From Flavobacterium anseongense (GTDB lineage Bacteria; Bacteroidota; Bacteroidia; Flavobacteriales; Flavobacteriaceae): 42,714 bases of DNA. The notes under the pieces are model-generated. The model had not been told where the DNA came from and made no database searches. It saw only the letters and a list, made by a program, of their open reading frames with translations. Below, piece by piece: positions 26,049 through 33,737 of the stretch. Where the stretch lies: positions 1 through 42,714 of the forward strand of contig NZ_JAKIHN010000013.1 in assembly GCF_021608185.1 (NCBI RefSeq), written 5' to 3'. Each line of letters starts with the position of its first letter. The stretch's first letter is position 1. Made by a program: the position numbers and the translations under genes.

Positions 26049-26755
26049 TGGGATTTTTTAGAAAATTATTAATCGGAGAGGTTTCGTCAATTGTGATTCC
26101 AAGATATAGTCCCTTCCAGAAAAGGATATTAAACATTAAATCCATTTGGAACAATGACCATCAAAGTGACAATGGAATTGAAAAAATATTTCGTCTCTTT
26201 TTGTCGATTAGCCAATTGCTTTTTCCGGGAATTTACATAAAAACATTTGCCAGTAAAGTAAATCCTGTTTATAAGGACTTGGCTATGGATTTCTATATTT
26301 TGATGAAAGTCGCTTTCCCTTTTTTAATACTATATAACAGTTGGCAAAAGCATCAATTTTTCATTTATATTTTAGTATATGTATTGATGGAAACGGTGCT
26401 CTATATTCCAACATTGATATTTGCATCCGATTTATTTTCGCGTCCACGTTCCTATAAACGTTCTATGCTGTTGTTGTTTTTTAATTATCTCGAGATTACT
26501 ATTGCATTTGGCGTTTTATACACTTTAGGAAATAACATGAATAAACCTTTTGAACATTGGTTTGATTCCATTTATTTCAGTGTGGTGAGTTCAAATTCAA
26601 TTGGATTTGGGGATTATTATCCCATTACAACTTACGGAAAAGTATTGGTTACATCGCAAGCTATGTTCTTCCTATCTTTTGTGGTTTTATTTTTGAACTT
26701 CTTCACAACAAAGGTCAAAAGCAAAGGTTATTTTGAAGAAGATAAAATAGAGTAG
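26048..26755 (+). CDS. Potassium channel family protein
   Basis: 235 residues. Hydrophobic segments are at about 82-97, 103-127, 138-160 and 198-220. Between the last two lies a pore loop with the selectivity filter SIGFGDYY (184-191), the K+ channel signature (T/S)xGxGD. The N-terminal 80 residues are cytoplasmic. It belongs to the Ion_trans_2 type with one pore per subunit, so it should work as a tetramer. No RCK/TrkA-N domain follows. Its ATG overlaps the stop of the upstream gene by 1 nt. The convergent kdsB stop is only 2 nt away, with no terminator between. Confidence 0.85.
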   Translation: MGFFRKLLIGEVSSIVIPRYSPFQKRILNIKSIWNNDHQSDNGIEKIFRLFLSISQLLFPGIYIKTFASKVNPVYKDLAMDFYILMKVAFPFLILYNSWQKHQFFIYILVYVLMETVLYIPTLIFASDLFSRPRSYKRSMLLLFFNYLEITIAFGVLYTLGNNMNKPFEHWFDSIYFSVVSSNSIGFGDYYPITTYGKVLVTSQAMFFLSFVVLFLNFFTTKVKSKGYFEEDKIE

Positions 26756-26757
26756 TC

Positions 26758-27483
26758 TTAAAGCAGCTTTCTTGCCTGTTCTAAATCCTCGGGCGTATCA
26801 ATTCCGATGCTTCCTTGGTTGGTTTCAACCATTTTGATACGTTTCCCAAATTCTAAGTAGCGAAGTTGTTCTAATTTTTCGGAAGCTTCGAGCGATTTCA
26901 TCGGTAAACGATAAAAATCTAAAAGCGCTTGTTTGCGGAAGGCATAAATCCCGATGTGTTTCATATAGCGAACTCCGGCATTTTCATCGCGCGGATACGG
27001 AATCACAGAACGTGAAAAGTAGAGTGCAAATTCGTTTTGATCGGTTACGACTTTTACGTTATTTGGATTTTCTATTTCTGATTTGTCTGTTATCTCAAAC
27101 ATAAGCGAAGCCAAATCGACTTTGTTATCAAAATCATTTCTGAAAACATCCAATACTTTTGCTAATGGCTCTTTGTTGATAAATGGCTCATCGCCCTGTA
27201 CATTAACAACAATATCAACATCCAGATTTTCTACTGCTTCTGCAATTCGGTCGCTGCCACTTTCGTGCTCTTTGACACTCATAATTGCTTTGCCATCATT
27301 GTTAATGATTTCGTCATAAATCAGAATCGAATCAGTAACTACAAATACATCGTCAAATAATCCGGTATTTACGGCTGCTTCATAGGTTCTCAGAATAACG
27401 GTTTTCCCACACAAATCCTGCATCAGCTTGGCAGGAAAACGTGTTGAAGCATAACGAGCTGGAATAACGGCGATGATTTTCAT
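26758..27483 (-). CDS. kdsB: 3-deoxy-manno-octulosonate cytidylyltransferase
   Basis: 241 residues. It activates Kdo as CMP-Kdo for lipopolysaccharide inner-core synthesis, using CTP. Nucleotide-binding [18 protein letters not shown] (6-23), [13 protein letters not shown] (about 73-85) and VNVQGDEPF (about 92-100, Mg/CTP site) are diagnostic, with [10 protein letters not shown] (about 177-186) and [13 protein letters not shown] near the end. Full length, ATG at 27483. It stands alone; its 5' flank carries an 8-bp tandem repeat array (27492-27523), so the repeat lies in or next to the promoter. Confidence 0.95.
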   Translation of the reverse strand: MKIIAVIPARYASTRFPAKLMQDLCGKTVILRTYEAAVNTGLFDDVFVVTDSILIYDEIINNDGKAIMSVKEHESGSDRIAEAVENLDVDIVVNVQGDEPFINKEPLAKVLDVFRNDFDNKVDLASLMFEITDKSEIENPNNVKVVTDQNEFALYFSRSVIPYPRDENAGVRYMKHIGIYAFRKQALLDFYRLPMKSLEASEKLEQLRYLEFGKRIKMVETNQGSIGIDTPEDLEQARKLL

Positions 27484-27491
27484 TTTTTAAG

Positions 27492-27523
27492 TTACTGAGT
27501 TTCTGAGTGGCTAAGTTACTAAG
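27492..27523 (-). repeat. Degenerate 8-bp tandem array (TTACTGAG family)
   Basis: Four consecutive octamers on the plus strand: TTACTGAG, TTTCTGAG, TGGCTAAG, TTACTAAG. The array lies 9 nt upstream of the kdsB start, within its leader or promoter region. Confidence 0.55.
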
Positions 27524-27555
27524 TATTTTTAAATAAAAATATTGAATGTTTTTTG

Positions 27556-27563
27556 TAGGTTTG
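27556..27563 (+). promoter_or_regulatory. -7 promoter element of the PNGase F-like gene
   Basis: TAGGTTTG matches TAnnTTTG exactly; ATG 27590 lies 26 nt downstream. This also argues against a TTG start at 27542, which would lie upstream of the predicted transcript. Confidence 0.45.
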
Positions 27564-27589
27564 TAGACAACAACACTAACTACTTAAAA

Positions 27590-28927
27590 ATGAAAACAAA
27601 ACTACTATTTCTTTTTCTGGCTTTCTTGTTTTTAAATTCAACAAAAGCACAAACTACAATTTCTGTTTACAATCGCGCTTTATTTTATGACGGTTATGCC
27701 GGTTTAGTTAATGAACCAACCGATCCCGGAATTGTGAGATTACGAAATGATTTATTTACCACTAAATTATCGGCTGAACAACTTGCTCAAATTGGAAGTA
27801 CATTACGACTTGATGTTACAATTTCGGCTGCCTGTGATAATTATGACCGAATTGGTAATGTTAATTTGGTTTTGGTACCAAAAGGCGATGCTACCTACAA
27901 CACAAATACAGCACAAAAAATCGAATTAGGACGTTTTATTACTCCGTTTATGAACAAAAACATATCGCCTGTTGATGTACCATATACCTTTACTGTTGAT
28001 AACGCTGCCAAAATTTTAAAGGATAGTGCTTTGAATTATGCTTATGATTTTTGGGTAGAATTAGAAGTTTTTGGTGTTCCGTATGCGGCGCAAACACAAG
28101 TAGCAGGCTGTAGTGGCAGAACTGATGTATTTTATGGAACGCTGAATTTTGTTACCAATACTGACACAACAATTCCTAACGATACTTTTTTATTGCCTTT
28201 GAATTTCAAAAAAGACTTAAACAATTATCAAGTCGGAGCAACTGACGTAATTGGTGAAACTATCAGAACGATAAACTATACTTTGCCACAGAACATTAAC
28301 AATGCTAAATATACCCTAATAACTTCTAATCATGGTTCCAATGCAGGTGGCGAGGAATACAACAGAAGATATCATTATATATATCATGACGATGTAGAAA
28401 TCTTAAATTACAGACCGGGAGAATTAACGTGTGAGCCATACAGAGTTTATAATACCCAACCAAACGGAATTTATGGCAGCAGTCCAAGAGCTCCGTTTCA
28501 GTGGCAACAATTTAGTAATTGGTGTCCGGGTGCCGTAATACCTATAAGAACTATAAATTTAACAAACTTAGCTTCCGGAAATCACTCGTTTAAAATCACG
28601 GTTCCAACTGCTGTATTTGTTGATGCACAAGGTTATATTCCGGTATCGTTGTATTTGCAGGGCGAATATACCACGCTTGGCATGGATGATTTTAATACCT
28701 ATAGCTATGATATCTATCCAAATCCAACCGTAGATATGATTAATGTCAGAGCAACCGAAATCATAAATTCGTATGAGCTAGTTGATATTCAGGGAAAAGT
28801 ATTGATTTCAAAAAAGTCAAATGATACCAACTTAAGATTAGACGTCTCCAACCAACCAAAAGGCATTTACTTTTTAAGAATGAATTTTGATAAAGGAACA
28901 AATACGGAGAAGATTGTTAAAGAGTAA
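27590..28927 (+). CDS. PNGase F-like secreted glycoamidase with T9SS sorting domain
   Basis: 445 residues. Signal peptide MKTKLLFLFLAFLFLNSTKA is followed by an N-terminal jelly-roll domain (about 22-190). A second jelly-roll holds SNAGGEEYNRRYHYIYHDD (about 250-268), LTCEPYRVYNT and FSNWCPG (about 308-314), closely resembling the PNGase F family, which removes N-glycans from glycoproteins. The C-terminal 70 residues (YDIYPNPTVDMINV through PKGIYFLRMNF) form a type A T9SS sorting domain, so the enzyme is exported to the surface or medium. Start: ATG 27590 fits the signal peptide and the promoter; an upstream in-frame TTG does not. Catalytic activity is inferred. Confidence 0.8.
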   Translation: MKTKLLFLFLAFLFLNSTKAQTTISVYNRALFYDGYAGLVNEPTDPGIVRLRNDLFTTKLSAEQLAQIGSTLRLDVTISAACDNYDRIGNVNLVLVPKGDATYNTNTAQKIELGRFITPFMNKNISPVDVPYTFTVDNAAKILKDSALNYAYDFWVELEVFGVPYAAQTQVAGCSGRTDVFYGTLNFVTNTDTTIPNDTFLLPLNFKKDLNNYQVGATDVIGETIRTINYTLPQNINNAKYTLITSNHGSNAGGEEYNRRYHYIYHDDVEILNYRPGELTCEPYRVYNTQPNGIYGSSPRAPFQWQQFSNWCPGAVIPIRTINLTNLASGNHSFKITVPTAVFVDAQGYIPVSLYLQGEYTTLGMDDFNTYSYDIYPNPTVDMINVRATEIINSYELVDIQGKVLISKKSNDTNLRLDVSNQPKGIYFLRMNFDKGTNTEKIVKE

Positions 28928-28981
28928 ATAAACTGTGGTAGTTTTAATTACTACTCATTTTTCTTATCGAAAGTTCTTTAC

Positions 28982-28989
28982 TATATTTG
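28982..28989 (+). promoter_or_regulatory. -7 promoter element of the membrane protein gene
   Basis: TATATTTG, exact TAnnTTTG, 20 nt before ATG 29010. Confidence 0.45.
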
Positions 28990-29009
28990 ATTAACTTAAA
29001 ACTCTGGTT

Positions 29010-29840
29010 ATGAAAATATTAAAGTTTATCGGAAGTCTATTTTTGTTTTTATTACCATTTGTTGGTGTCGTTTTTTTATTCGGTCACTCACCATATACAG
29101 AAGGGAATTCTTTAAGCACTTTTGCCATATTAAATTTTGTTTATGCAATTATTTCTGTTGGTCTTTTGTTGTTACTTGTAAACAAAAATTTACCCAAACA
29201 ACTATTACTTGGTTATGTATTGCTTTATCTTTTGGGAGCAGTGATTGCAGGTGTTTTAGGCTTAGGCGAACCCGATTTTAGTGTCAATATGCTGCAACAT
29301 ACCGAAAGAGAACATTATAGATATATAATACTAACATTAGCGGCCTTGCTTTTTGCAGCCGGATTTATATTGATTATCAAAAATCGCTGGGATAAATTTG
29401 CCAATTGGAATAAATTAATTGTACTTCTTTTTATTGCTGCTGTTGCCGAATTTCTTTGGGAGTTTAACATGAATTACCATTATGCTGAAAATTTACAACT
29501 ATGGGTAAATGAAGGAAAAAATGCAGCCGATTTTGAAGCCCACTACCAATTACCCGGACTTCCTATTGGAGGTGTTGGCAGAATAATAGAATACACTTTA
29601 ATTATATGGCTTGGGTTGATTTTGGCGAAATCCTACCTTATGAAGAAATGGTCATTTGTACTATTGACAATCTACTGCCTTCTTGGTGTTTATACCGGAA
29701 TAAGAGTTTATATCTATGGTTTTGACTTTCCGGATAACATAAAATTTTTACTATTTTTCTTTATTCCGGCCGGACCAATTCTCGCTTTGTATTGGATGAG
29801 TGTAGCTTTATTGACAAAGTCTACTAGAATAGAGACTTAG
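29010..29840 (+). CDS. Multi-pass membrane protein, unknown
   Basis: 276 residues with about eight hydrophobic segments, roughly at 5-25, 39-58, 65-84, 105-124, 135-152, 193-210, 214-232 and 245-268. A charged loop between the fifth and sixth segments carries NMNYHYAENLQLWVNEG. I do not recognise a family; there is no transporter motif, kinase or protease signature, and the loop sequence gives no ligand. It is a single gene whose 3' end overlaps the convergent helicase gene by 4 nt, with no terminator in between. Confidence 0.75.
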   Translation: MKILKFIGSLFLFLLPFVGVVFLFGHSPYTEGNSLSTFAILNFVYAIISVGLLLLLVNKNLPKQLLLGYVLLYLLGAVIAGVLGLGEPDFSVNMLQHTEREHYRYIILTLAALLFAAGFILIIKNRWDKFANWNKLIVLLFIAAVAEFLWEFNMNYHYAENLQLWVNEGKNAADFEAHYQLPGLPIGGVGRIIEYTLIIWLGLILAKSYLMKKWSFVLLTIYCLLGVYTGIRVYIYGFDFPDNIKFLLFFFIPAGPILALYWMSVALLTKSTRIET

Positions 29841-31258
29841 TCTTCAAAATTTTCATCTTTAAATCCAATCAAATACAGTTTGTCTTTGGCACGCGTCACT
29901 GCTGTGTAAAGCCAGCGAATATAATCAATATCAATGCCGTTTGGCAGGTATGGTTGTTCAATAAAAACAGTATTCCATTGTCCGCCCTGTGATTTGTGAC
30001 ACGTAATTGCATAGGAGAATTTTACCTGAAGCGCATTAAAATATTCATTGCTTTTTACTTTTAAAAATTTTCGGTATTGAGCTTCGCCTTCGTAATCTTT
30101 TACTACTTCGTGATACAATCGGTTGCTTTCTTCATAGGTTAATGATGGTGATTCGCTTGTAATTGTATCTAATAGCAAAACCGTTTCAAAAGGTTTCTGG
30201 TTGGGATAATCGACCATTCTGATTTTGACTTTGGCAAATTTGAAATCGTATAATTCCTTGAAACCAAAGATTTCTAAAACCTCAATAATATCGCCATTGG
30301 CAATAAATCCTGCCTCATCAGTTTCTTTTAACCAAAAATAATTGTTTTTTACAACCATCAGATAATCACCAACCGACAAATCGCTTTCTTTATCCAAAAT
30401 TTTGGAACGAATTTGCTGGTTATACTGATTCGCTCTTTTGTTGGAACGCACAATAAAACAAGTGTCTTCAATACTGTAATTACTGTAGGCACTTTGAATA
30501 GCATCCTGAATATCGAAACCGTCCGTCAAACGAACAATATCTTTGTAACCTTTTAAGCTGAATTTGAAATCATCCGGAAAATGACTTTTTAATAATTCCC
30601 GTAGTTCGGTTGCATTATACAAAATCCCGGAATATTCTTCCTGACGCATTACTTCATCCAACTCGATTGAAAAAATTTCTTTGCCATAATTCAACGCCAA
30701 TTTTTCGGTATCCAAAGCCGGACTAACATCTAATTGTACCGGTGGCAACTGAGCTGTATCCCCAAGCATAATCATCTTGCAGTTTTTTCCGTTATAGACA
30801 AAGGAAATTAAATCATCCAGCAACGAACCATTTTCATAAAGTTTGGCTTCAGTATTCACATCCGAAATCATTGACGATTCATCGACGATAAACACCGTAT
30901 TTGTATGCTTATTGTCCTTCATCGTAAACGTAACACCACCTGATTTTCCTTTTTTGGGAAAATAAATTTTCTTGTGAATTGTAAATGCAGGTTTCTCCGA
31001 ATAATTGGCGATGACTTTAGCAGCTCTTCCGGTTGGTGCCAGCAAAACATACTTTTTATTAATTGCACCAAGATTATTTACTATGGTCGAAATCACTGTG
31101 GTTTTTCCGGTTCCGGCGTAACCTTTTAGGACAAAAATTTCGTTGGAATTAGAATTGGTAAGGAAATCAGCAATCTTTTGAAAAAAAATATCCTGCTTTA
31201 CAGTCGGTTGAAACGGAAACTGTTTTTGTAACTCACTGTAAAACTGGCTGGAAGTCAT
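29837..31258 (-). CDS. RecD-like / Dda-like DNA helicase (SF1B)
   Basis: 473 residues. Walker A is KGYAGTGKTT (45-54); VFIVDESSM (about 122-130) is Walker B. MLGDTAQLPPVQL is motif III-like. ITCHKSQGGQWNTVFI (about 421-436) and WLYTAVTRAKDKLYLIG (about 449-465) form the C-terminal UvrD_C_2 part. This fits the short RecD2/Dda-like 5'-3' helicases of Bacteroidetes, encoded without RecB or RecC neighbours. Likely roles are replication-fork or recombination support. The N-terminal domain that RecD2 proteins have before the helicase is absent, so 'RecD-like' is safer than RecD. Confidence 0.88.
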   Translation of the reverse strand: MTSSQFYSELQKQFPFQPTVKQDIFFQKIADFLTNSNSNEIFVLKGYAGTGKTTVISTIVNNLGAINKKYVLLAPTGRAAKVIANYSEKPAFTIHKKIYFPKKGKSGGVTFTMKDNKHTNTVFIVDESSMISDVNTEAKLYENGSLLDDLISFVYNGKNCKMIMLGDTAQLPPVQLDVSPALDTEKLALNYGKEIFSIELDEVMRQEEYSGILYNATELRELLKSHFPDDFKFSLKGYKDIVRLTDGFDIQDAIQSAYSNYSIEDTCFIVRSNKRANQYNQQIRSKILDKESDLSVGDYLMVVKNNYFWLKETDEAGFIANGDIIEVLEIFGFKELYDFKFAKVKIRMVDYPNQKPFETVLLLDTITSESPSLTYEESNRLYHEVVKDYEGEAQYRKFLKVKSNEYFNALQVKFSYAITCHKSQGGQWNTVFIEQPYLPNGIDIDYIRWLYTAVTRAKDKLYLIGFKDENFED

Positions 31259-31367
31259 TTTGGAAATACTATAAAATTGAATTTCAAATATAGGTGTTCG
31301 ATTTCTATTTATGGTACATTTTTACTATATATATTCCAGATACTGAAACAAGTTCAGCATAAATTTG

Positions 31368-31375
31368 TAAGTTTG
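31368..31375 (+). promoter_or_regulatory. -7 promoter element of the DUF3822-rsmD operon
   Basis: TAAGTTTG (TAnnTTTG) lies 25 nt before ATG 31401; a second exact match, TAAATTTG, sits directly upstream (31360-31367). Confidence 0.45.
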
Positions 31376-31400
31376 CCTTCCGCAACAAACAAAGACGATT

Positions 31401-32213
31401 ATGTGGCAAAACAGTAGTGTTATAGACAAAATGTATCAAAAACTGGCAATTCAGGTTTCGCTGAAAGGTTTGTCTTTTGCTACGTTTGATACGCTTACGA
31501 ACAAAGCTACCAAGTTACAAAATGTTGTTTTAGGTAAATTCCAACTCACGACCAAAATTGAAGATTTGTTTGCCGAAGCATTTGAGAATAATCCCGAACT
31601 CAAAGCCGGTTACGACGAAGTTGTTATTATTCACAGCAATAATCTTTCGACTTTTGTGCCGACTGCTTTATTTGATGAAGACTATTTAGGAAGTTATCTT
31701 CAGTTCAATACCAAGGTTTTTGAAACCGATTTCTTTGCGTATGATGAATTGGGAAATTACGAAATGAACAATGTGTATATTCCGTATGTGAATCTGAACA
31801 ATTATTTCATCGACCAATTTGGCACTTTTGATTACAAACACGCGAACACCATTTTGGTAAAAAAATTGTTGGATGTTTCAAAAAACAACGAAGAGCGCCA
31901 AATGTTTGTGCATGTAAGCGATACTCATTTTGAAATTGTAGTTATCCAAAATCAGAGGCTGCAACTTTACAATACGTTTGAATACAAAACTCCAGAAGAT
32001 TTTATTTATTATATCTTATTTACCGCAGAGCAATTGCAACTGAATCCTGAGAATTTCAAATTGGAACTATTAGGCAAAATTGCCGAAGATGATGCGCTTT
32101 ATAAGATTGCTTATAAATATGTGCGAAACACCAATTTGTTTGATGTAAGTTTTATGCAAAGCAATTTGACTGATGCTGAAAAGCGTGAGCATTTTATCTT
32201 GTTACATTCATGA
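31401..32213 (+). CDS. DUF3822 family protein
   Basis: 270 residues. It has the pattern of DUF3822, an uncharacterised Bacteroidetes family whose predicted fold resembles the actin/hexokinase (ASKHA) superfamily: YQKLAIQVSLKGLSFATFD (about 12-30), VVIIHSNNLSTFVPTALFDE (about 75-94) and QMFVHVSDTHFEIVVIQNQR (about 169-188). No catalytic motif is visible. The stop of this gene overlaps the start of rsmD by 4 nt (ATGA), a pairing I regard as characteristic of the family and suggestive of a joint role in ribosome or RNA maturation, though unproven. Confidence 0.82.
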   Translation: MWQNSSVIDKMYQKLAIQVSLKGLSFATFDTLTNKATKLQNVVLGKFQLTTKIEDLFAEAFENNPELKAGYDEVVIIHSNNLSTFVPTALFDEDYLGSYLQFNTKVFETDFFAYDELGNYEMNNVYIPYVNLNNYFIDQFGTFDYKHANTILVKKLLDVSKNNEERQMFVHVSDTHFEIVVIQNQRLQLYNTFEYKTPEDFIYYILFTAEQLQLNPENFKLELLGKIAEDDALYKIAYKYVRNTNLFDVSFMQSNLTDAEKREHFILLHS

Positions 32214-32767
32214 GAATTATTTCGGGTAAATATAAAGGTCGAAGAATAACGCCTCCAAAAAATCTTCCGGTTCGTCCTACGACTGATATGAGCAAAGAAG
32301 CTTTGTTCAATGTTTTGAATAATCATTTTAATTTTTCGGAACTGAAAGTTTTGGAACTTTTTGCCGGCACAGGGAGTATTAGCTATGAATTTGCCTCTCG
32401 TGGTTGTTCGCCAATTCTTTGTATTGATGGAGATATGGGCTGCGTAAACTTCATCAAAAAGACTTCAAAAGAATTTGACTTTGATATTACAGCAATAAAA
32501 AGTGATGTCTTTAAATTTCTGGAAAAACATACCGGCAATTACGATATTATATTTGCTGATCCGCCTTACGGAATGGAACAAAAGGAATTCGAAAAAATCA
32601 TTGAACTAATCTTTGAAAACGAATTGTTAGACGAAGAAGGCATATTAGTCGTAGAGCATTCAAAATACACCAAGCTTGATCAAATGCCTAATTATTCTTT
32701 CCAAAAGAATTATGGTGGTTCGGTGTTTTCTTTTTTTGAATTTGAATCAGAGGAAGAAGAAGAATAA
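32210..32767 (+). CDS. rsmD: 16S rRNA (guanine(966)-N2)-methyltransferase
   Basis: 185 residues. It methylates G966 of 16S rRNA with SAM on the assembling 30S subunit. MRIISGKYKGRRITPP is the family N-terminus, RPTTDMSKEALFNVL (27-41) follows, LELFAGTGSISYEF (about 47-60) is the SAM-binding glycine motif and IIFADPPYGM (about 113-122) is the N6/N2-methyltransferase DPPY motif. The C-terminus is acidic (ESEEEEE). It overlaps the DUF3822 gene by 4 nt, so the two are coupled. The transcript would run toward the RNase P RNA gene on the opposite strand. Confidence 0.93.
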   Translation: MRIISGKYKGRRITPPKNLPVRPTTDMSKEALFNVLNNHFNFSELKVLELFAGTGSISYEFASRGCSPILCIDGDMGCVNFIKKTSKEFDFDITAIKSDVFKFLEKHTGNYDIIFADPPYGMEQKEFEKIIELIFENELLDEEGILVVEHSKYTKLDQMPNYSFQKNYGGSVFSFFEFESEEEEE

Positions 32768-32870
32768 CGTCCCGATAGCCCCGACAGTAGCAAGCTACCC
32801 TGTCTGCCGACAGGCAGGCATGTAGCGCGGATGGCGGGAGCATTAGTGATTGAAAGACAAAACGTGTGCT
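32768..32870. repeat. GC-rich palindromic intergenic element (REP-like)
   Basis: A locally GC-rich stretch in an AT-rich genome. It contains CCTGTC-TGCC-GACAGG, a perfect 6-bp inverted repeat at 32799-32814 extended by GCAGGC, then TAGCGCGGATGGCGGGAGC. It lies directly after rsmD and before RNase P RNA (opposite strand). I recognise the style as a repeated flavobacterial intergenic element; there is no ORF in it. Confidence 0.55.
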
Positions 32871-32871
32871 T

Positions 32872-32892
32872 CTAAAGAAAAAAAAGCAGACC
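32872..32892 (-). terminator. 3' end of rnpB: oligo-U after helix P1
   Basis: After the 3' strand of P1 the minus strand runs into eight T (plus-strand A-run 32878-32885), which should end transcription. Confidence 0.5.
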
Positions 32893-33181
32893 TATAAGCC
32901 GGATTCTGTATTCACCGAAGTGAACCCTTATCATTTATCTAGACCAACAATTACTCATTGATTCAAGCTTCCTACCCTTCGACAACGGACGAGTAATCCT
33001 TAAATGCCGATATACTTGGAATTTCACCGCATAGAGTTTACCTGGTTTCACTACAGCCGAACTGTACTTGCTTTCTGTTGCACTTGTCCTCGTCTTTCGA
33101 CGGTTGGGTGTTACCCAATATGCTACTCTCTGGTGTCCGGACTTTCCTATTCGCCTTAGGCGAATCGATAAGGCGGTCTGC
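32886..33181 (-). ncRNA. rnpB: RNase P RNA
   Basis: On the minus strand the 3' end reads ACAGAATCCGGCTTATAGGT and the 5' part contains GGAAAGTCCGGACACC, the universal RNase P RNA core segments. GCAGACC at 33175-33181 pairs with GGTCTGC at 32886-32892 to form helix P1, which fixes both ends. An oligo-U run follows (A-run 32878-32885 on the plus strand). It processes tRNA 5' ends with RnpA. About 296 nt, bacterial type A-like. Confidence 0.95.
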
Positions 33182-33185
33182 GAGG

Positions 33186-33193
33186 CAAAAGTA
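33186..33193 (-). promoter_or_regulatory. -7 promoter element of rnpB
   Basis: The minus strand reads TACTTTTG, exact TAnnTTTG, placing the start 4-6 nt downstream, exactly at the 5' end expected from helix P1 (33181). There is no TTG at -33; a 7-bp repeat array occupies that region. Confidence 0.6.
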
Positions 33194-33204
33194 ACCAATT
33201 AAAG

Positions 33205-33232
33205 TACGATTTTCGATATACGAAGTACGAAG
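33205..33232. repeat. Heptamer array, TACGAAG family
   Basis: TACGATT, TTCGATA, TACGAAG, TACGAAG: four 7-bp units in the rnpB upstream region, spanning about positions -24 to -51 from its predicted start. The same family occurs inside dnaX at 34873-34900. Confidence 0.6.
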
Positions 33233-33278
33233 TTTAAGATTTGGGAAATATTTTTTACCTTTATAGAAAGAACTTATC

Positions 33279-33575
33279 ATGAAAAACAGGTATCATTACG
33301 CTTCTGTTTTAAAGGCTTTGGAAGAACTTAAAGCTATGGATTTTGTTGTGGATTTTAATCTGCAGGAGGAAGCGATTATGAACAATCCTGAGAATTATCA
33401 AATTCTGCATATATATCGTTATGAGGGTGATACAAGTCCGGATGAAGAAGCTGTTGTTTATGGCATCAAATCGAATACAGGAGAAAAAGGCGTTTTTGTG
33501 GCTGGTTTTTCCGCCAATTCCGAAAGTCATGCCGCACAGGTTTTACTTGAATTGAGCATCAAAGGAAATAAATAA
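33279..33575 (+). CDS. Small conserved protein, unknown function
   Basis: 98 residues, MKNRYHYASVLKALEELKAM, then FVVDFNLQEEAIMNNPEN (about 22-39), LHIYRYEGDTSPDEEAVVYG (about 43-62) and KGVFVAGFSANSESHA (about 69-84). It resembles a Bacteroidetes family of about 100-residue proteins sometimes mislabelled phosphoribosylpyrophosphate synthetase; it has no PRPP-binding loop, so I do not use that name. It has no signal peptide or membrane segment. It lies upstream of dnaX, 162 nt away on the same strand, with two repeat arrays between, and is probably transcribed from its own promoter near TACCTTTA (33256-33263). Confidence 0.75.
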   Translation: MKNRYHYASVLKALEELKAMDFVVDFNLQEEAIMNNPENYQILHIYRYEGDTSPDEEAVVYGIKSNTGEKGVFVAGFSANSESHAAQVLLELSIKGNK

Positions 33576-33603
33576 GTTGTTGGTTGTCAGTTGTCGGTTG
33601 GCA
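33576..33603. repeat. Heptamer array, GTTGTCG family
   Basis: GTTGTTG, GTTGTCA, GTTGTCG, GTTGGCA: four 7-bp units beginning at the stop of the small conserved gene. The reverse complement (CGACAAC units) is the same family as the nine-unit array inside dnaX at 35013-35075. Confidence 0.65.
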
Positions 33604-33678
33604 GTTCACTAATTTTAAACGCTGATTCAATTAAATTATTAACTATTAAGACTTCTAATTGTTAGTAAAAAATCTTCA

Positions 33679-33702
33679 AATAACCGAATAACCAAATAAC
33701 CA
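33679..33702. repeat. 8-bp array, AATAACC(A/G) family, copy 1
   Basis: AATAACCG, AATAACCA, AATAACCA upstream of dnaX. An inverted copy lies at 36440-36463 across the end of ppk1, so the pair flanks dnaX and ppx as inverted repeats. Confidence 0.65.
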
Positions 33703-33717
33703 AATCAACTATTATTC

Positions 33718-33725
33718 TATATTTG
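33718..33725 (+). promoter_or_regulatory. -7 promoter element of dnaX
   Basis: TATATTTG, exact TAnnTTTG, 12 nt upstream of the dnaX ATG 33738. An octamer array (33679-33702) covers the -33 region. Confidence 0.5.
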
Positions 33726-33737
33726 TAATCCAGTAAA

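Noticed and set aside
27542..27589. Upstream TTG start for the PNGase F-like gene
   Set aside because: It lies before the -7 promoter box and would add residues in front of a normal signal peptide.
32935..33280. Minus-strand protein ORFs over the RNase P RNA
   Set aside because: The conserved RNA core and P1 pairing explain this DNA; the ORFs are chance readings.
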